Shown here in pieces: positions 1 to 8,020 of a DNA stretch of 33,434 nt. A program made the translations under genes and the position numbers. Source of the stretch: Polyangiaceae bacterium. Lineage in GTDB: Bacteria > Myxococcota_A > Polyangia > Polyangiales > Polyangiaceae. The DNA lies in the NCBI GenBank assembly GCA_013141295.1, contig JABFRG010001241.1, positions 1-33,434 of the forward strand, read 5' to 3'. Each line of letters starts with the position of its first letter. The first letter of the stretch is position 1. The notes under the pieces are model-generated. The model saw only the letters and a list, made by a program, of their open reading frames with translations. It was not told the origin of the DNA and did no database searches.

Positions 1-1917
1 GCGTGGAATCGCCCCAGCAGACTGCGCGCTCGCCGCCGACCAGCGCGCAGGTGTGCCCTACCCACTGAAAGGTGTCTTTGAATAGCGCAGGAGGCATGAC
101 GGCGGCGATGTAGAGGTCACACACCACGCGGCCGGTCGAGGTCAGGTAGCAGGTCTCCGGCAAGTTTCCGTCGACCCGGGGGTAGAGCTGCGCAGCCGCC
201 ATCCCGCGAGCGCTCATTTGGTAGGGTAGCGGGGGTGTCGAGCTCGTCAGAGCGGGCAGGCCGAGACCCCAGCACGAGATCCGGTCGTCGAGGGTGACCC
301 CACATCCATTCCAAAATCCGAAGAATGCGGTCTTGAACGCCGTCGGGCCGGAGAAACCGTTCGGGCCCCAGCACTCGCGCTCGCCGTCGGTGCGCAAGCC
401 GCAGCGGCCCGATGCGGAAATGGAGCGGAATGACGACAAGCTCGGCGCGGCCGTCGGCTGGCCGTAGTACCAACACACGAGCTTGTCGTCGCTGCCAAGG
501 GCACAGAAGCCTCCGAAGAAGGAATCCGCGTCGACCGCCTTGAACGTTCCCGAAGACGTGGGCAGAGATACCCCAGGGCGACCCCAACAAAACAGGGTAT
601 CGTCCAGGCGTACGCCGCACACCCCGTTCTCCGTGGGCACGACCGACTTGAACTTCTCCGTCGTCGGCTCCAGCTCCCACGGGGCCTCATTGAAGCAGCG
701 CGGGCTCCCGTCCAGCAGAAGGCCGCAGATCATGGCATTGCGGCTCACCACGCTCTTGTACAGTTCGGGGCTGGGCGTCGTCGGTGCGCCTGCTGGAAGG
801 CTCTGGGGCGTACTGCTCCAGCACACGAGGCGGTCGTCCGTGCGAATTGCGCAAGCATGGCCAAATCCAGCGACGACCGCCTTGAACGAGCCCGCGGGAA
901 TGCCGTTTTTGGCCGCGTCACCGCCCCAGCATCGAAGCTGGCCATCGCTGCGAATCCCGCACGCTGCCAACGAGTCCGCCGAAATGCTCATGTCCCGGAA
1001 TGTGAAGGCTTCGCCGCTGGCCGCGGCCGAGACGCCGGTGGCCCAGGGGCTCGTGACCACGGCGCGCCAGAAGAACTTGCCGGGGCGCACGTCGCGATCG
1101 ACCCACTCGCGGCCGGTGACAGAGGGGACGTCGCGGTAGGCGCTGTCGACGTCGACGGACGCGCGTTGCCATTGAAAGACCAGGTCGCCATCGCGTCCCC
1201 GGGCGCGGCGCCCCTCGACCGGTGCCGACGGCAAGCTGATGGCCGTCTTGCCACGGGCGCGCACGCGATACTGCGCCGCGGGCACTTCGCCGACCACCGG
1301 CGCGCTCTTCAGGCTCACGTGCATGAGGGTCCGCGGATCTTCCCACTTCACCGTCGCAGCGCCGAGCGCGACCGGCGCCCGAGGTGCGTCGCGATCGAGA
1401 AATGAGGGCGCCTTGCCCGTGGGCTCCCACGTGACGCCATTGTCGCGGGAGAGCTCGTAGGTCTCCAGCTCCGGGGGCGGTGTGGTGCCCATCGCCTCGG
1501 ACGACTCCGGGCCCAGCCGCGCGCCGTACACTGCACGCACGGTGTAACGCCCGGGCAGCACGCCCTTCACCGATGTGGGCGACCACGTCAGGCGCACGCC
1601 CTCGATATCGGAGACCGCCGTGGGCTTCCCCGGCGTCTCGAGCGTGCCCACCACTGCGCCGATATCGATGGTACCCCACGTTCGGCAACGCGCCCCTGCT
1701 CGGCCCCATCGCGGTACACCACGTAGCCGGTCAAGCCGAACGTGCGAAAGGGCGGCATCCAGGTGACCGTCACCGAGCTCGGATCGCCCGTCGACGCGCG
1801 TACCTCGCGCGGCACATCGGGCTCCACCACCTCGGTCGACGCGACCTCCCCGCAACCACCGCTCACGACGCCCACCGCAAGAACCGCCGCCAACACCAAC
1901 CAACGCGAGCTACTCAT
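1..1917 (-). pseudogene. Frameshifted RCC1-repeat lipoprotein with FN3-like domains, 3' end beyond the window
   Basis: An ATG at 1917, preceded by a GGGGG stretch, opens a protein with a lipoprotein signal peptide (hydrophobic residues 6-20, lipobox VSGGC with Cys22) and an FN3-like segment (PREVRAS, TVTW, GYVVYRDG). This frame stops at 1588. The homologous continuation lies in another minus frame: it picks up at about 1672 with TIDIGAVVG, completes a second FN3-like domain (VRLTW, YTVRAVYG), and I translated it as open to base 1. From about 970 leftwards it has about nine RCC1-like repeats of the form CG-R-DG-L-CWG followed by FKAV. One missing base in a four-base homopolymer (1674-1677) would join the frames. 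The product would be an envelope-anchored beta-propeller-like surface protein of unknown ligand. It may be a true pseudogene, a sequencing or assembly error, or a phase-variable gene. The 3' end is not seen. Confidence 0.75.
1671..1680 (-). other. Apparent frameshift site in the RCC1-lipoprotein gene
   Basis: Upstream of this point the signal-peptide/FN3 frame makes sense. Downstream the FN3/RCC1 frame does. On the coding strand the junction reads GAACGTGGGGTACC. Adding one G to the run gives E-R-G-G-T-I-D-I and restores one long reading frame. Position within the run cannot be resolved. Confidence 0.65.
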
Positions 1918-2089
1918 TCAAACCCCCGACGCTTCATGCGCTGCCCGTAGCTTCGCGCCTTCGCGAGGTCGACGCAAGGGCGGTGAGGCGGCCGCTGGAT
2001 TGGCAGCGAAGGCGCAAGGACCCGCTGCTTCTCGGCGCAACATCGGGTAAAGTTTTTCCGAAGGGGATGTCCCCGCGGGGAGAATCACG
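1918..2089. promoter_or_regulatory. Divergent intergenic region between lipoprotein and AlbA_2-type regulator
   Basis: These 172 bases separate two divergently read genes and must hold both start regions. Besides the ribosome-binding sites, the only clear structure is the pair of overlapping palindromes at 2063-2081 listed separately. I do not see a convincing sigma-70 -35/-10 pair. Confidence 0.5.
2063..2081 (+). promoter_or_regulatory. Overlapping palindromes covering the ribosome-binding site of the AlbA_2-type gene
   Basis: GGGGATGTCCCC (2063-2074) has perfect 5-base arms around TG. It shares TCCCC with the perfect palindrome TCCCCGCGGGGA (2070-2081). The second palindrome contains the GGGGA Shine-Dalgarno-like stretch just upstream of the ATG at 2090. 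It could be a repressor operator or a pair of mutually exclusive RNA helices controlling ribosome access. Both readings are inference. Confidence 0.45.
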
Positions 2090-4027
2090 ATGCCGTCGGA
2101 CATAAAGATCGCCGCGAGCGAGCTGGAGCAGCAGGTGGAAGGCTGCGACCTCGAGGCGAAGCTCGCCGCAGGCCGAGATGGGCGCGGAGAGGTTCCCAAG
2201 AACGTCTACGAGACGTATTCCGCGATGGCGAACACCGACGGAGGCGTGATCCTTCTCGGCGTCCGTGAGCACGAGAGCGGCCGGCTCGAGGCTGTTGGAA
2301 TTCCGGATCTACCCCGGGTGCAGAAGGCGCTTTGGGACGGGCTCAACAACCGGCAGCAAGTGAGCGAGAACATCTTGTCGTCGGAATCCGTCAAGGTCCT
2401 GGACGTCGAGGGGAACCGTATCCTTCAAGTCCGCGTCCCACGCGCCAGCCGCCATCAAAAGCCGGTGCATGTCGGCTCGAATCCGCTCGAGGGGAGCTAC
2501 CGTCGCAATCACGAGGGCGACTACCGCTGCTCCGCCGAAGACGTTCGGCGGATGCTGGCAGAGCGGGTCGAGGACGAGCGAGACGGTCGAATTTTGGTGG
2601 GCTACTCGCTCGCGGATCTGGATGCGCAAACCATCGCGAAGTACCGCCAGAACTTCAGAGCGGCCAAGCCAGACCATCCATGGAACAGCGAACCCGACGC
2701 CGAGTTTCTTCGGCTGATCGGAGGCTACCGCCGCAATCGGGAAAGCGGCGAAGAGGGCGTTACGGAGGCCGGCCTCCTGATGTTCGGCAAGCTCGCGGAG
2801 ATTCACGAGCACTTCCCCCACTTCATGCTCGACTTTCAGGAGAGGGCTGAAGCGAAGACGCAAGCGCGCTGGATCGATCGGGTCACCCTCGATGGCACGT
2901 GGTCGGGCAACCTGTTCGACTTCTATCAGCTGGCAATGCCCAGGCTCGTGCGGGACCTGAAGGTGCCCTTCGAGTTGCGAGGCGACACGCGTGTGGACGA
3001 CACGCCGGTTCACGAGGCGCTGCGAGAGGCGCTGGTTAACACGCTGATTCATGCCGACTACTCGGGCCGCATCTCGGTCCTCGTGGTGAAGCGACCCGAT
3101 TTGTTCGGCTTCCGCAACCCCGGAGCGATGCGCATGGCCGTAGACGTTGCGGTACAAGGAGGTGTCAGCGACTGCCGCAACCGGAGACTGCAGACGATGT
3201 TTCGACACGTCGGGCTCGGCGAGCAAGCGGGCTCGGGGCTCTCGAAGGTGTACGCGTCCTGGCGGTTGCAGCACTGGCGGGCGCCGGAGCTGGCCGATCG
3301 GACGACGCCGTACGAGCAAACAGTGTTCACCCTAAGGACGGTGAGCTTGCTCCCGGAGACCACGGTCAGCGGGCTCCAGGCACTGCTCGGCGAGCAGTTT
3401 CGAACAGCGTCCGAGATTCAGAAGCTCGCCATGGTGACGGTGGCGCTCGAGCGGAAAGTGACGCACGCTCGGCTGCGCAGCATGAGCGAGGCGCACCCAC
3501 GGGACATCACCGTCGCGCTGGCTGCGCTCGTCCAGAGAGGCATCCTCGAGACGGGCGGCGCTCACAAGCGCACCTACTACTACTTCCCTGGCCAGCCACC
3601 TCCGGACGATCCGGCGCTGGGCTTTGAGGCCGCGGGCCGCGGCGAAACGCCTCCGCCGCCGGCCGCATCAGGCATGGGCGCGCCGGCAGCGGCCGACCCG
3701 AGCTTCCAACATGGCGACCCGAGCTTCCAACATAGCGACCCGAGCTTCCAACATAGCGACCCGAGCTTCCAACATAGCGAGGAGCTCATGCGGCTGGCCG
3801 CACCCTTCCGCGCGAAGAGGCGCATGAGTGGCGCCGAGATGGAGGCGGGCCTCCTGCAGCTGTGCGACGGGCGATTCCTCACCGTGGCCGAGCTCGCCCG
3901 GCTCACCGGCCGCTCGGCCGACACCTTGCGCAACCACCACCTGACAAGGATGGTCTCCGAGGGCAAGCTGCGCCTCCAGCATCCGGACCAACCGACGCAT
4001 CCGGTGCAGGCGTATACCAAGGCCTAG
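2090..4027 (+). CDS. AlbA_2/Schlafen-type ATP-binding protein with C-terminal winged helix
   Basis: This 645-residue protein has the layout of the COG2865 family (putative regulators with an AlbA_2 domain and a GHKL-like ATPase domain). Residues about 18-115 carry the AlbA_2 signature (DLEAKL, SAMANTDGGVILLGV). Residues about 305-385 carry the HATPase_c_4 signature (HEALREALVNTLIHADYS, RNRRLQTMF, GEQAGSGL). Residues about 536-563 are four DPSFQH(G/S) repeats, followed by a helix-turn-helix-like tail (FLTVAELARLTGRSADTLRNH). The ATG at 2090 follows GGGGAGA at good spacing. Biochemical role is not settled for the family: members are annotated as transcriptional regulators, and AlbA_2/Schlafen domains also occur in anti-phage nucleases. 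It sits beside a defence block but is divergent from it, so a functional link is only possible. Confidence 0.85.
   Translation: MPSDIKIAASELEQQVEGCDLEAKLAAGRDGRGEVPKNVYETYSAMANTDGGVILLGVREHESGRLEAVGIPDLPRVQKALWDGLNNRQQVSENILSSESVKVLDVEGNRILQVRVPRASRHQKPVHVGSNPLEGSYRRNHEGDYRCSAEDVRRMLAERVEDERDGRILVGYSLADLDAQTIAKYRQNFRAAKPDHPWNSEPDAEFLRLIGGYRRNRESGEEGVTEAGLLMFGKLAEIHEHFPHFMLDFQERAEAKTQARWIDRVTLDGTWSGNLFDFYQLAMPRLVRDLKVPFELRGDTRVDDTPVHEALREALVNTLIHADYSGRISVLVVKRPDLFGFRNPGAMRMAVDVAVQGGVSDCRNRRLQTMFRHVGLGEQAGSGLSKVYASWRLQHWRAPELADRTTPYEQTVFTLRTVSLLPETTVSGLQALLGEQFRTASEIQKLAMVTVALERKVTHARLRSMSEAHPRDITVALAALVQRGILETGGAHKRTYYYFPGQPPPDDPALGFEAAGRGETPPPPAASGMGAPAAADPSFQHGDPSFQHSDPSFQHSDPSFQHSEELMRLAAPFRAKRRMSGAEMEAGLLQLCDGRFLTVAELARLTGRSADTLRNHHLTRMVSEGKLRLQHPDQPTHPVQAYTKA
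3695..3778 (+). repeat. Four tandem 21-bp repeats inside the AlbA_2-type gene
   Basis: The 21-base unit (starting GACCCGAGCTTCCAACAT) occurs four times head to tail. Copies 2-4 are identical and copy 1 differs by one base (GGC instead of AGC at its end). The unit is seven codons (DPSFQHS), so gain or loss of copies keeps the frame. It lies between the ATPase domain and the terminal helix-turn-helix and probably forms a variable-length linker. Confidence 0.95.
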
Positions 4028-4155
4028 CGCGCCGCCTTCGGTCCGGGCACGCGGCGGCGCCGGCGCCACGTCTCCCACATACGAGCAGAGACGTTTCGAC
4101 CCAGACGATTCCCGATGGTCAACCCACGGTTTCGCATGTAACGATCACACGATTG

Positions 4156-4181
4156 GGGGTTCTCACAAAACGAGCCCCTTT
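4156..4181 (+). terminator. Weak intrinsic terminator candidate after the AlbA_2-type gene
   Basis: GGGG (4156-4159) pairs with CCCC (4175-4178), and CTC (4162-4164) with GAG (4172-4174). There is a two-base TT bulge, the loop is ACAAAAC, and TTT follows. It lies about 130 bases after the stop at 4027 and before the next start. The T-tract is short, so termination is uncertain. The rest of 4028-4227 shows nothing I can name. Confidence 0.3.
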
Positions 4182-4227
4182 GGTGTGGAGCACGCCGAGT
4201 GCGTGATTCGAACAAGTGGGGAGGCCA

Positions 4228-4956
4228 GTGCGAATCGGAACGTGGAACACGGAATATGCGCGGGGTGCCGACAAGAACGCGGCGCGACTTCGATGCATTC
4301 GCGAGGCCGCGTGCGACATCTGGGTGCTCACGGAGACGAGCGACGATCTCGATCTTGGGCCCGGCTACGCGCACGTCTCCACGGAGCCGCGGCCGGGTCG
4401 ACGGGCTGGCGAGCAGTGGACCACCATCTGGTCGCGGTATCCCATCGTGGAGCGCGTGCCGTTGGCCGATGCATGCCGCACGGTGGCCGCGCTGGTCGAC
4501 AGTCCCCTCGGGCCGCTCCTGGTCTACGGCACTGTCCTGCCCTGGCACTCGGACCGAGGCCCGGAACGTGACGCCGCCGCGCGCGTACCCAACTGGTCGG
4601 AGTTCTACCGCGTAGCGCCGCTGCAAGCCGCGGAGTGGGCCGCGCTCGACGACGCAAGGCCCGACGCGCACCTGTGCGTCGCGGGCGACTTCAACATGTC
4701 GCTCGGCGGCAAGCAGGACTACGGCACCAAGCAGGGGCGCGAGCTGCTTCGAGCTGGCCTGCGCGCGGCGCGCCTCGCGTGCGTCACCGAGTGGGATCGC
4801 CTGCCCTCGGGCTCGCTCGCTCGATCGCCGATAGACCACATTGCGCTGAGCATGCCGCTGGCGGAGCGGACGCGCGTGGTGGCGACGTGGGAGGGGACGG
4901 ACTCGAGCGGCCTGCGCATGAGCGACCACAGCGCACTCGTCGTGGAGGTCGCGTGA
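4228..4956 (+). CDS. Endonuclease/exonuclease/phosphatase (EEP) family protein
   Basis: The EEP-fold hallmarks are in order: the N-terminal GTWN strand, the metal-binding Glu in LTETSDD, the central AGDFN motif and the C-terminal SDHSAL motif. This metal-dependent hydrolase fold covers DNases, phosphodiesterases and sphingomyelinases, and the substrate cannot be read from sequence. There is no signal peptide, so it is probably cytoplasmic. I chose GTG at 4228 (MRIGTWN, 242 residues) because GGGAGG lies four bases upstream. The GTG at 4216 adds four residues and would place that GGGAGG inside the gene. At about 240 residues it is a compact single-domain member. A role as a DNA-degrading accessory beside the defence block is possible but unsupported. 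Confidence 0.85.
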   Translation: MRIGTWNTEYARGADKNAARLRCIREAACDIWVLTETSDDLDLGPGYAHVSTEPRPGRRAGEQWTTIWSRYPIVERVPLADACRTVAALVDSPLGPLLVYGTVLPWHSDRGPERDAAARVPNWSEFYRVAPLQAAEWAALDDARPDAHLCVAGDFNMSLGGKQDYGTKQGRELLRAGLRAARLACVTEWDRLPSGSLARSPIDHIALSMPLAERTRVVATWEGTDSSGLRMSDHSALVVEVA

Positions 4957-5044
4957 GCCGCGCTCACGTTCTCGTGGAAGCCAGATTCAACCGACAAGGA
5001 AGCACCGTTCGCACAACGCCATGGGGGCAGAAAAGGTAAGTGTG

Positions 5045-5161
5045 ATGGAGTACATCGACGAACGATCGCAGCCGGCCCCGACCGCATTGCCAAGACGCCG
5101 TGCGGCTCCAGGTTACTGGCTGCTAGCCGGTCTAACTCGGCCACCAAGAAAGCGCGGCTAA
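5045..5161 (+). CDS. Possible 38-residue leader ORF
   Basis: A short frame with ATG at 5045 (an earlier in-frame ATG at 5021 would give 46 residues) ends in TAA at 5159-5161, five bases before the ATG of the next gene. AAGG lies eight bases before 5045. The product is arginine/proline-rich with no recognised motif. It could couple translation to the next gene, whose own start lacks a clear Shine-Dalgarno sequence. It may equally be chance. The rest of 4957-5166 holds no other gene I can support. Confidence 0.2.
   Translation: MEYIDERSQPAPTALPRRRAAPGYWLLAGLTRPPRKRG
5115..5131. repeat. Imperfect inverted repeat upstream of the cysteine/VPVPQY protein
   Basis: ACTGGCT (5115-5121) and AGCCGGT (5125-5131) face each other across GCT with one mismatched pair. 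It lies about 35 bases before the ATG at 5167 and could be an operator or hairpin. Evidence is weak. Confidence 0.25.
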
Positions 5162-5166
5162 CTACC

Positions 5167-5811
5167 ATGGGCGCGTGCCAAGACTGCGATCGATGCACCG
5201 CATCTGCCGTCTCTCAGCTGGGAAGAGGTTTGGCTGCCGTTGGGACTCTGGGCATATCCGAGGTCGCCATCGGTGTGGGAGATGCTTTCAAGCGAACCTG
5301 TCCCACCTGCAAGCATCCACTGACAATGCACGCCGGAGCCAGAGTGCACCTGATGAATCCAGTGCCACCACCCGCCAGTCAACACCTTCCGGTTCCACAA
5401 TACGTTCCGGTTCCGCAATACGTTCCCGTTCCACAATACGTTCCGGTGCCGAGCGCTTACGGACACCAGGCTGCTCAGTCGCCAACGCGCCTTCCGCCGG
5501 TTGGGGCTGGCGGTTGGATATACTGGTCAGACGGTCTATGGAAGCCAGCGGCAATCCTTCAGCATGGCCACGGGCAATCGTACGTCCAGATGCACTGGGG
5601 CGAGCTTCTCTGGGTCTCCAACGACCTCGTCACAGTCGCCCCTCCTCCCGGGCCTGTCCCGAGAATCGGACAGCAAGTCTGGGTATTTTGGGACGACGGG
5701 AGCCTTAGAGTAGGAACCGTCCTTCGCTTCGCACAAGATGGGAGTCTGCAAGTGCGAACGCTGGAAGGCGTGGTGTGCTGGGTCCCGCTGGCCTGCGCAA
5801 GGTTGGCATGA
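5167..5811 (+). CDS. Unrecognised protein: cysteine pairs, VPVPQY repeats and two Tudor/SH3-like modules
   Basis: I do not recognise this 214-residue protein as a named family. Residues 4-10 have CQDCDRC. A Gly/Ala-rich stretch follows, then a second cysteine pair CPTCKHPL near residue 45, so the N-terminus may bind zinc. Residues about 75-95 repeat VPVPQY three times. The C-terminal half has two similar modules of about 50 residues: GGWIYWSDGLWKPAAIL and QQVWVFWDDGSLRVGTVL. Each resembles the start of a small Tudor/SH3-type beta barrel (aromatic, WxDG, then GxVL). This suggests a protein- or nucleic-acid-binding adaptor. The ATG has no obvious Shine-Dalgarno sequence. The frame is open further upstream but has no start codon there. 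It converges on zorC with 26 bases between stops, so it is not in the same transcript. Confidence 0.7.
   Translation: MGACQDCDRCTASAVSQLGRGLAAVGTLGISEVAIGVGDAFKRTCPTCKHPLTMHAGARVHLMNPVPPPASQHLPVPQYVPVPQYVPVPQYVPVPSAYGHQAAQSPTRLPPVGAGGWIYWSDGLWKPAAILQHGHGQSYVQMHWGELLWVSNDLVTVAPPPGPVPRIGQQVWVFWDDGSLRVGTVLRFAQDGSLQVRTLEGVVCWVPLACARLA
5386..5450 (+). repeat. Tandem 18-bp repeat encoding VPVPQY
   Basis: Three full copies and one partial copy of an 18-base unit (GTTCCGGTTCCACAATAC and close variants) run from 5386 to 5450. Each codes for six residues, so copy-number change is in frame. It forms a proline-rich linker between the cysteine region and the Tudor/SH3-like modules. Confidence 0.9.
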
Positions 5812-5837
5812 CTACCGCGACACTCACGAAGCCTGGT

Positions 5838-7226
5838 CTACCCCGCCCTAACGCCGTACTTCTGCAAGAGCGCGCGGGCGCCGGCCTGCCAGCCACTCGT
5901 GTGAAGAATCCGGTCGACCCGCGAACTGGTCTTTAGGTCGTCGTGCGCTCTCAATCGGTTCGCCATGAGAGTGGGCTCGATGCGCTTGTCGAAGTCTGAC
6001 CTCGCGTAGACATAGGCGGCGTTTCCCGTGTCGGAGAACTCCACGACCACGTGGGTGTCAAAGTAGAGGCAGAATGCACTCACTCCTCGCTGGGTGGAAA
6101 ACTGCCTTACTCGTTCGAGGGAGGCCCGCACCTCTGCGCTGCTCCCCGCGAGGCGCCGGCGCAGGTCGCGAGCTGTTTCCGGCCCGAGGACGCAGACGGT
6201 GCGGCGGATGCTCTTGATGTAGGCGAGCCAGAACTTTCTGCGGGCGGGCTCGTTCATGGCGTGCTCGAAGAACAGCGTTAGGTCCTCGCGAACGAGCTGC
6301 TCGAGGAAGTCCGCGTAGGCCTCCGGACTTCTCTCGCGGACCACCTGCCAGCCAGCGCTCTCGGGCGGTATGCGAGGGTCGCCGAGCTCGGAGTCGAGGA
6401 GAGCGGCCGCGAGCCCGTCGTCCACGCCCCGCTTCTCGCGCTTCAGGTTCTGGAGCGCCAAGGCGACGAAGGAAGCTCTCGCTATTCCCGACCCTCGCGC
6501 TGTCGAGGGACGCCCGGCGAAGAACCAGCGAGCATCGCCACGCGACGGGGGCGGCAGCAGAGCCGTCGCAAGGTGCGGCTGGGCGGCGAGCTCCCCCCAG
6601 ACCGCGTCGTGCCCCATGTGCGCGAGAAACTGACCGGCAACCTCGACGAGGCAGTGGGCGGTGAACCCCCAGCGCGGGGAGAATCCACGGTCGAGCAGCT
6701 TTCTCTCGCTCTCGGCGATCGACCGGCCGAGTGATGCCTGCGCGAGAAGACGCGGGCCGGCCGGCGAGGCAAGGCTCTGCGGAGGGATGTCACCGCGCAG
6801 AAAGGATACTTCGGCCGGGGCACCGTCCAGGAGCGCTGCGTACTCCCGACGCGTCGGGAGGGCCTGCGTCACGTCCCACTGTCGAAACATGGTTTCTGCG
6901 AACGTCGGCCAGAGCTCGGACCGATTCCACAGCAGCTTCCACATGGCGCCCGGCGTCAAGCTGGCCATCATCTTCGCAGCGGTCCGCGCCTCCCGCGGCG
7001 TGAGGTCGGCGAAGCGCTCGTGCGCAACCTTCTCGAGCACCGCAGCGCGTACCTCCTCGAAAGCTTGCGCCGCTCGGTGCTCTTGTAGGTCTGCCAGGCT
7101 GGCCGCACGCACGTCGAGCGCGGACCGCGTGGCCTCCACGCGTCGAGCAGCGCTGGCCTCCAGGCCAGTGAGTAGGTTCAACGACTCCTGAAGGCGAGCT
7201 TGAAGAGCGGCGAGTGTTCCGGTCAC
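5838..7226 (-). CDS. zorC: Zorya ZorC, EH-signature-type protein
   Basis: This 462-residue protein follows zorB and starts at a GTG whose GTGA overlaps the zorB stop. The C-terminal half has ARRKFWLAYIKSIRR (about residues 325-340), the R-FW-Y pattern of the EH_Signature domain that defines ZorC. The N-terminal 80 residues are helical and Ala/Arg/Glu-rich. No catalytic motif is visible and no membrane segment is seen. In published Zorya type I systems ZorC is cytoplasmic, binds DNA and acts with ZorD once the ZorAB motor is triggered. Here it is the last gene of the operon rather than the third. The assignment rests on the motif plus position next to clear zorA, zorB and a Snf2-type helicase. 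Confidence 0.88.
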   Translation of the reverse strand: MTGTLAALQARLQESLNLLTGLEASAARRVEATRSALDVRAASLADLQEHRAAQAFEEVRAAVLEKVAHERFADLTPREARTAAKMMASLTPGAMWKLLWNRSELWPTFAETMFRQWDVTQALPTRREYAALLDGAPAEVSFLRGDIPPQSLASPAGPRLLAQASLGRSIAESERKLLDRGFSPRWGFTAHCLVEVAGQFLAHMGHDAVWGELAAQPHLATALLPPPSRGDARWFFAGRPSTARGSGIARASFVALALQNLKREKRGVDDGLAAALLDSELGDPRIPPESAGWQVVRERSPEAYADFLEQLVREDLTLFFEHAMNEPARRKFWLAYIKSIRRTVCVLGPETARDLRRRLAGSSAEVRASLERVRQFSTQRGVSAFCLYFDTHVVVEFSDTGNAAYVYARSDFDKRIEPTLMANRLRAHDDLKTSSRVDRILHTSGWQAGARALLQKYGVRAG

Positions 7227-8020
7227 GGTGGCGCCTCGTCAGCGACCAGGCGCGGCGACCGGTAGCGCACCTTCAGAATCACCCGTCGGTCCTTCTGGAG
7301 TGTCTCCTTAGAGAGCTGCGCCAGTTCTTTGACCTGCCTCCAGTCCGCACCAGTGAGCGTGTCCGCGGGGCCGCGTCCCGCGACGACCACGTACTTGTCG
7401 AGGCAGCTACGGATCAGCTCGTGGTCCGTGCTCTCGATCTCCTTCCGCGCTTCGAAGAAGACCTCCTGCGCTCGAGCAGCGCTCAGGCGAACATTGTTGC
7501 GGAAGCCAGTCTCGGCACACGTGACAGGGTTGCCGGTGAGGCACAAGTCCACCGCACCGCACCGCTTGCTTCCGTCGATGAATGGCATGGGGTCGGTGTG
7601 CCCCTCGAGGACAATGCTATCGATGTCCGAAGCCTGCGACGCGCACACGGTCTTGAAGACCGGCACCACCTTGTCCTGGATGTTCCTCACGACGGCCGGC
7701 ACGAGATCGCATTGCCCGGTTTCGAACCACTGGACGGCCTGGAATGTGACGACGAGGAGGAACGGATCGTGGTCGTCGATCTTGGCGATGGGTCCAATCT
7801 TTTCGCCGAGGTCCCGGAGCCTCTTCCGCACATCGATGTCTCGCGTCTCGGTCTTTTTTACGACAGACCGGGCTCGCTCCGCCTCGTGTTGCGCCGCTGC
7901 GTTCGCGCGTCCCGCCTGGATCATGAAGATCGCGGCGAGAAGGAGGAACGTCACGGCCACACCGGCCATGAGATCGGTCATGGAATGCGAGAACCCATGA
8001 TCACCCTGGTCGCGACTCAT
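7223..8020 (-). CDS. zorB: Zorya ZorB, MotB-like stator with OmpA peptidoglycan-binding domain
   Basis: This 265-residue inner-membrane protein has one transmembrane helix (about residues 17-36). It carries the conserved Asp16 in MTDLMAG, the position of the proton/ion-carrying Asp of MotB-type stators. The periplasmic OmpA_C-like domain has EGHTDP (138-143) and N-V-R-LS-AARAQEV (175-186), which bind peptidoglycan in the family. An insertion between these motifs contains several cysteines (near 153, 158 and 167), possibly a disulfide-bonded loop. It would form the ion-driven complex with ZorA and anchor it to the cell wall. The ATG at 8020 overlaps the zorA stop by four bases (ATGA), implying translational coupling. 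Confidence 0.93.
   Translation of the reverse strand: MSRDQGDHGFSHSMTDLMAGVAVTFLLLAAIFMIQAGRANAAAQHEAERARSVVKKTETRDIDVRKRLRDLGEKIGPIAKIDDHDPFLLVVTFQAVQWFETGQCDLVPAVVRNIQDKVVPVFKTVCASQASDIDSIVLEGHTDPMPFIDGSKRCGAVDLCLTGNPVTCAETGFRNNVRLSAARAQEVFFEARKEIESTDHELIRSCLDKYVVVAGRGPADTLTGADWRQVKELAQLSKETLQKDRRVILKVRYRSPRLVADEAPP

Noticed and set aside
483-1139. 218-codon plus-strand frame and the overlapping 263-codon minus frame (918-1709)
   Set aside because: Both lie over the RCC1-repeat frame, whose regular CWG repeats show which frame is real.
3695-3778. Possible CRISPR-like array
   Set aside because: The repeats are contiguous with no spacers and are in-frame coding sequence.
4203-4213. GTGATTCGAAC resembling a tRNA T-arm or attachment-site core
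   Set aside because: No acceptor, D-arm or anticodon stem can be drawn around it, and no integrase is present.
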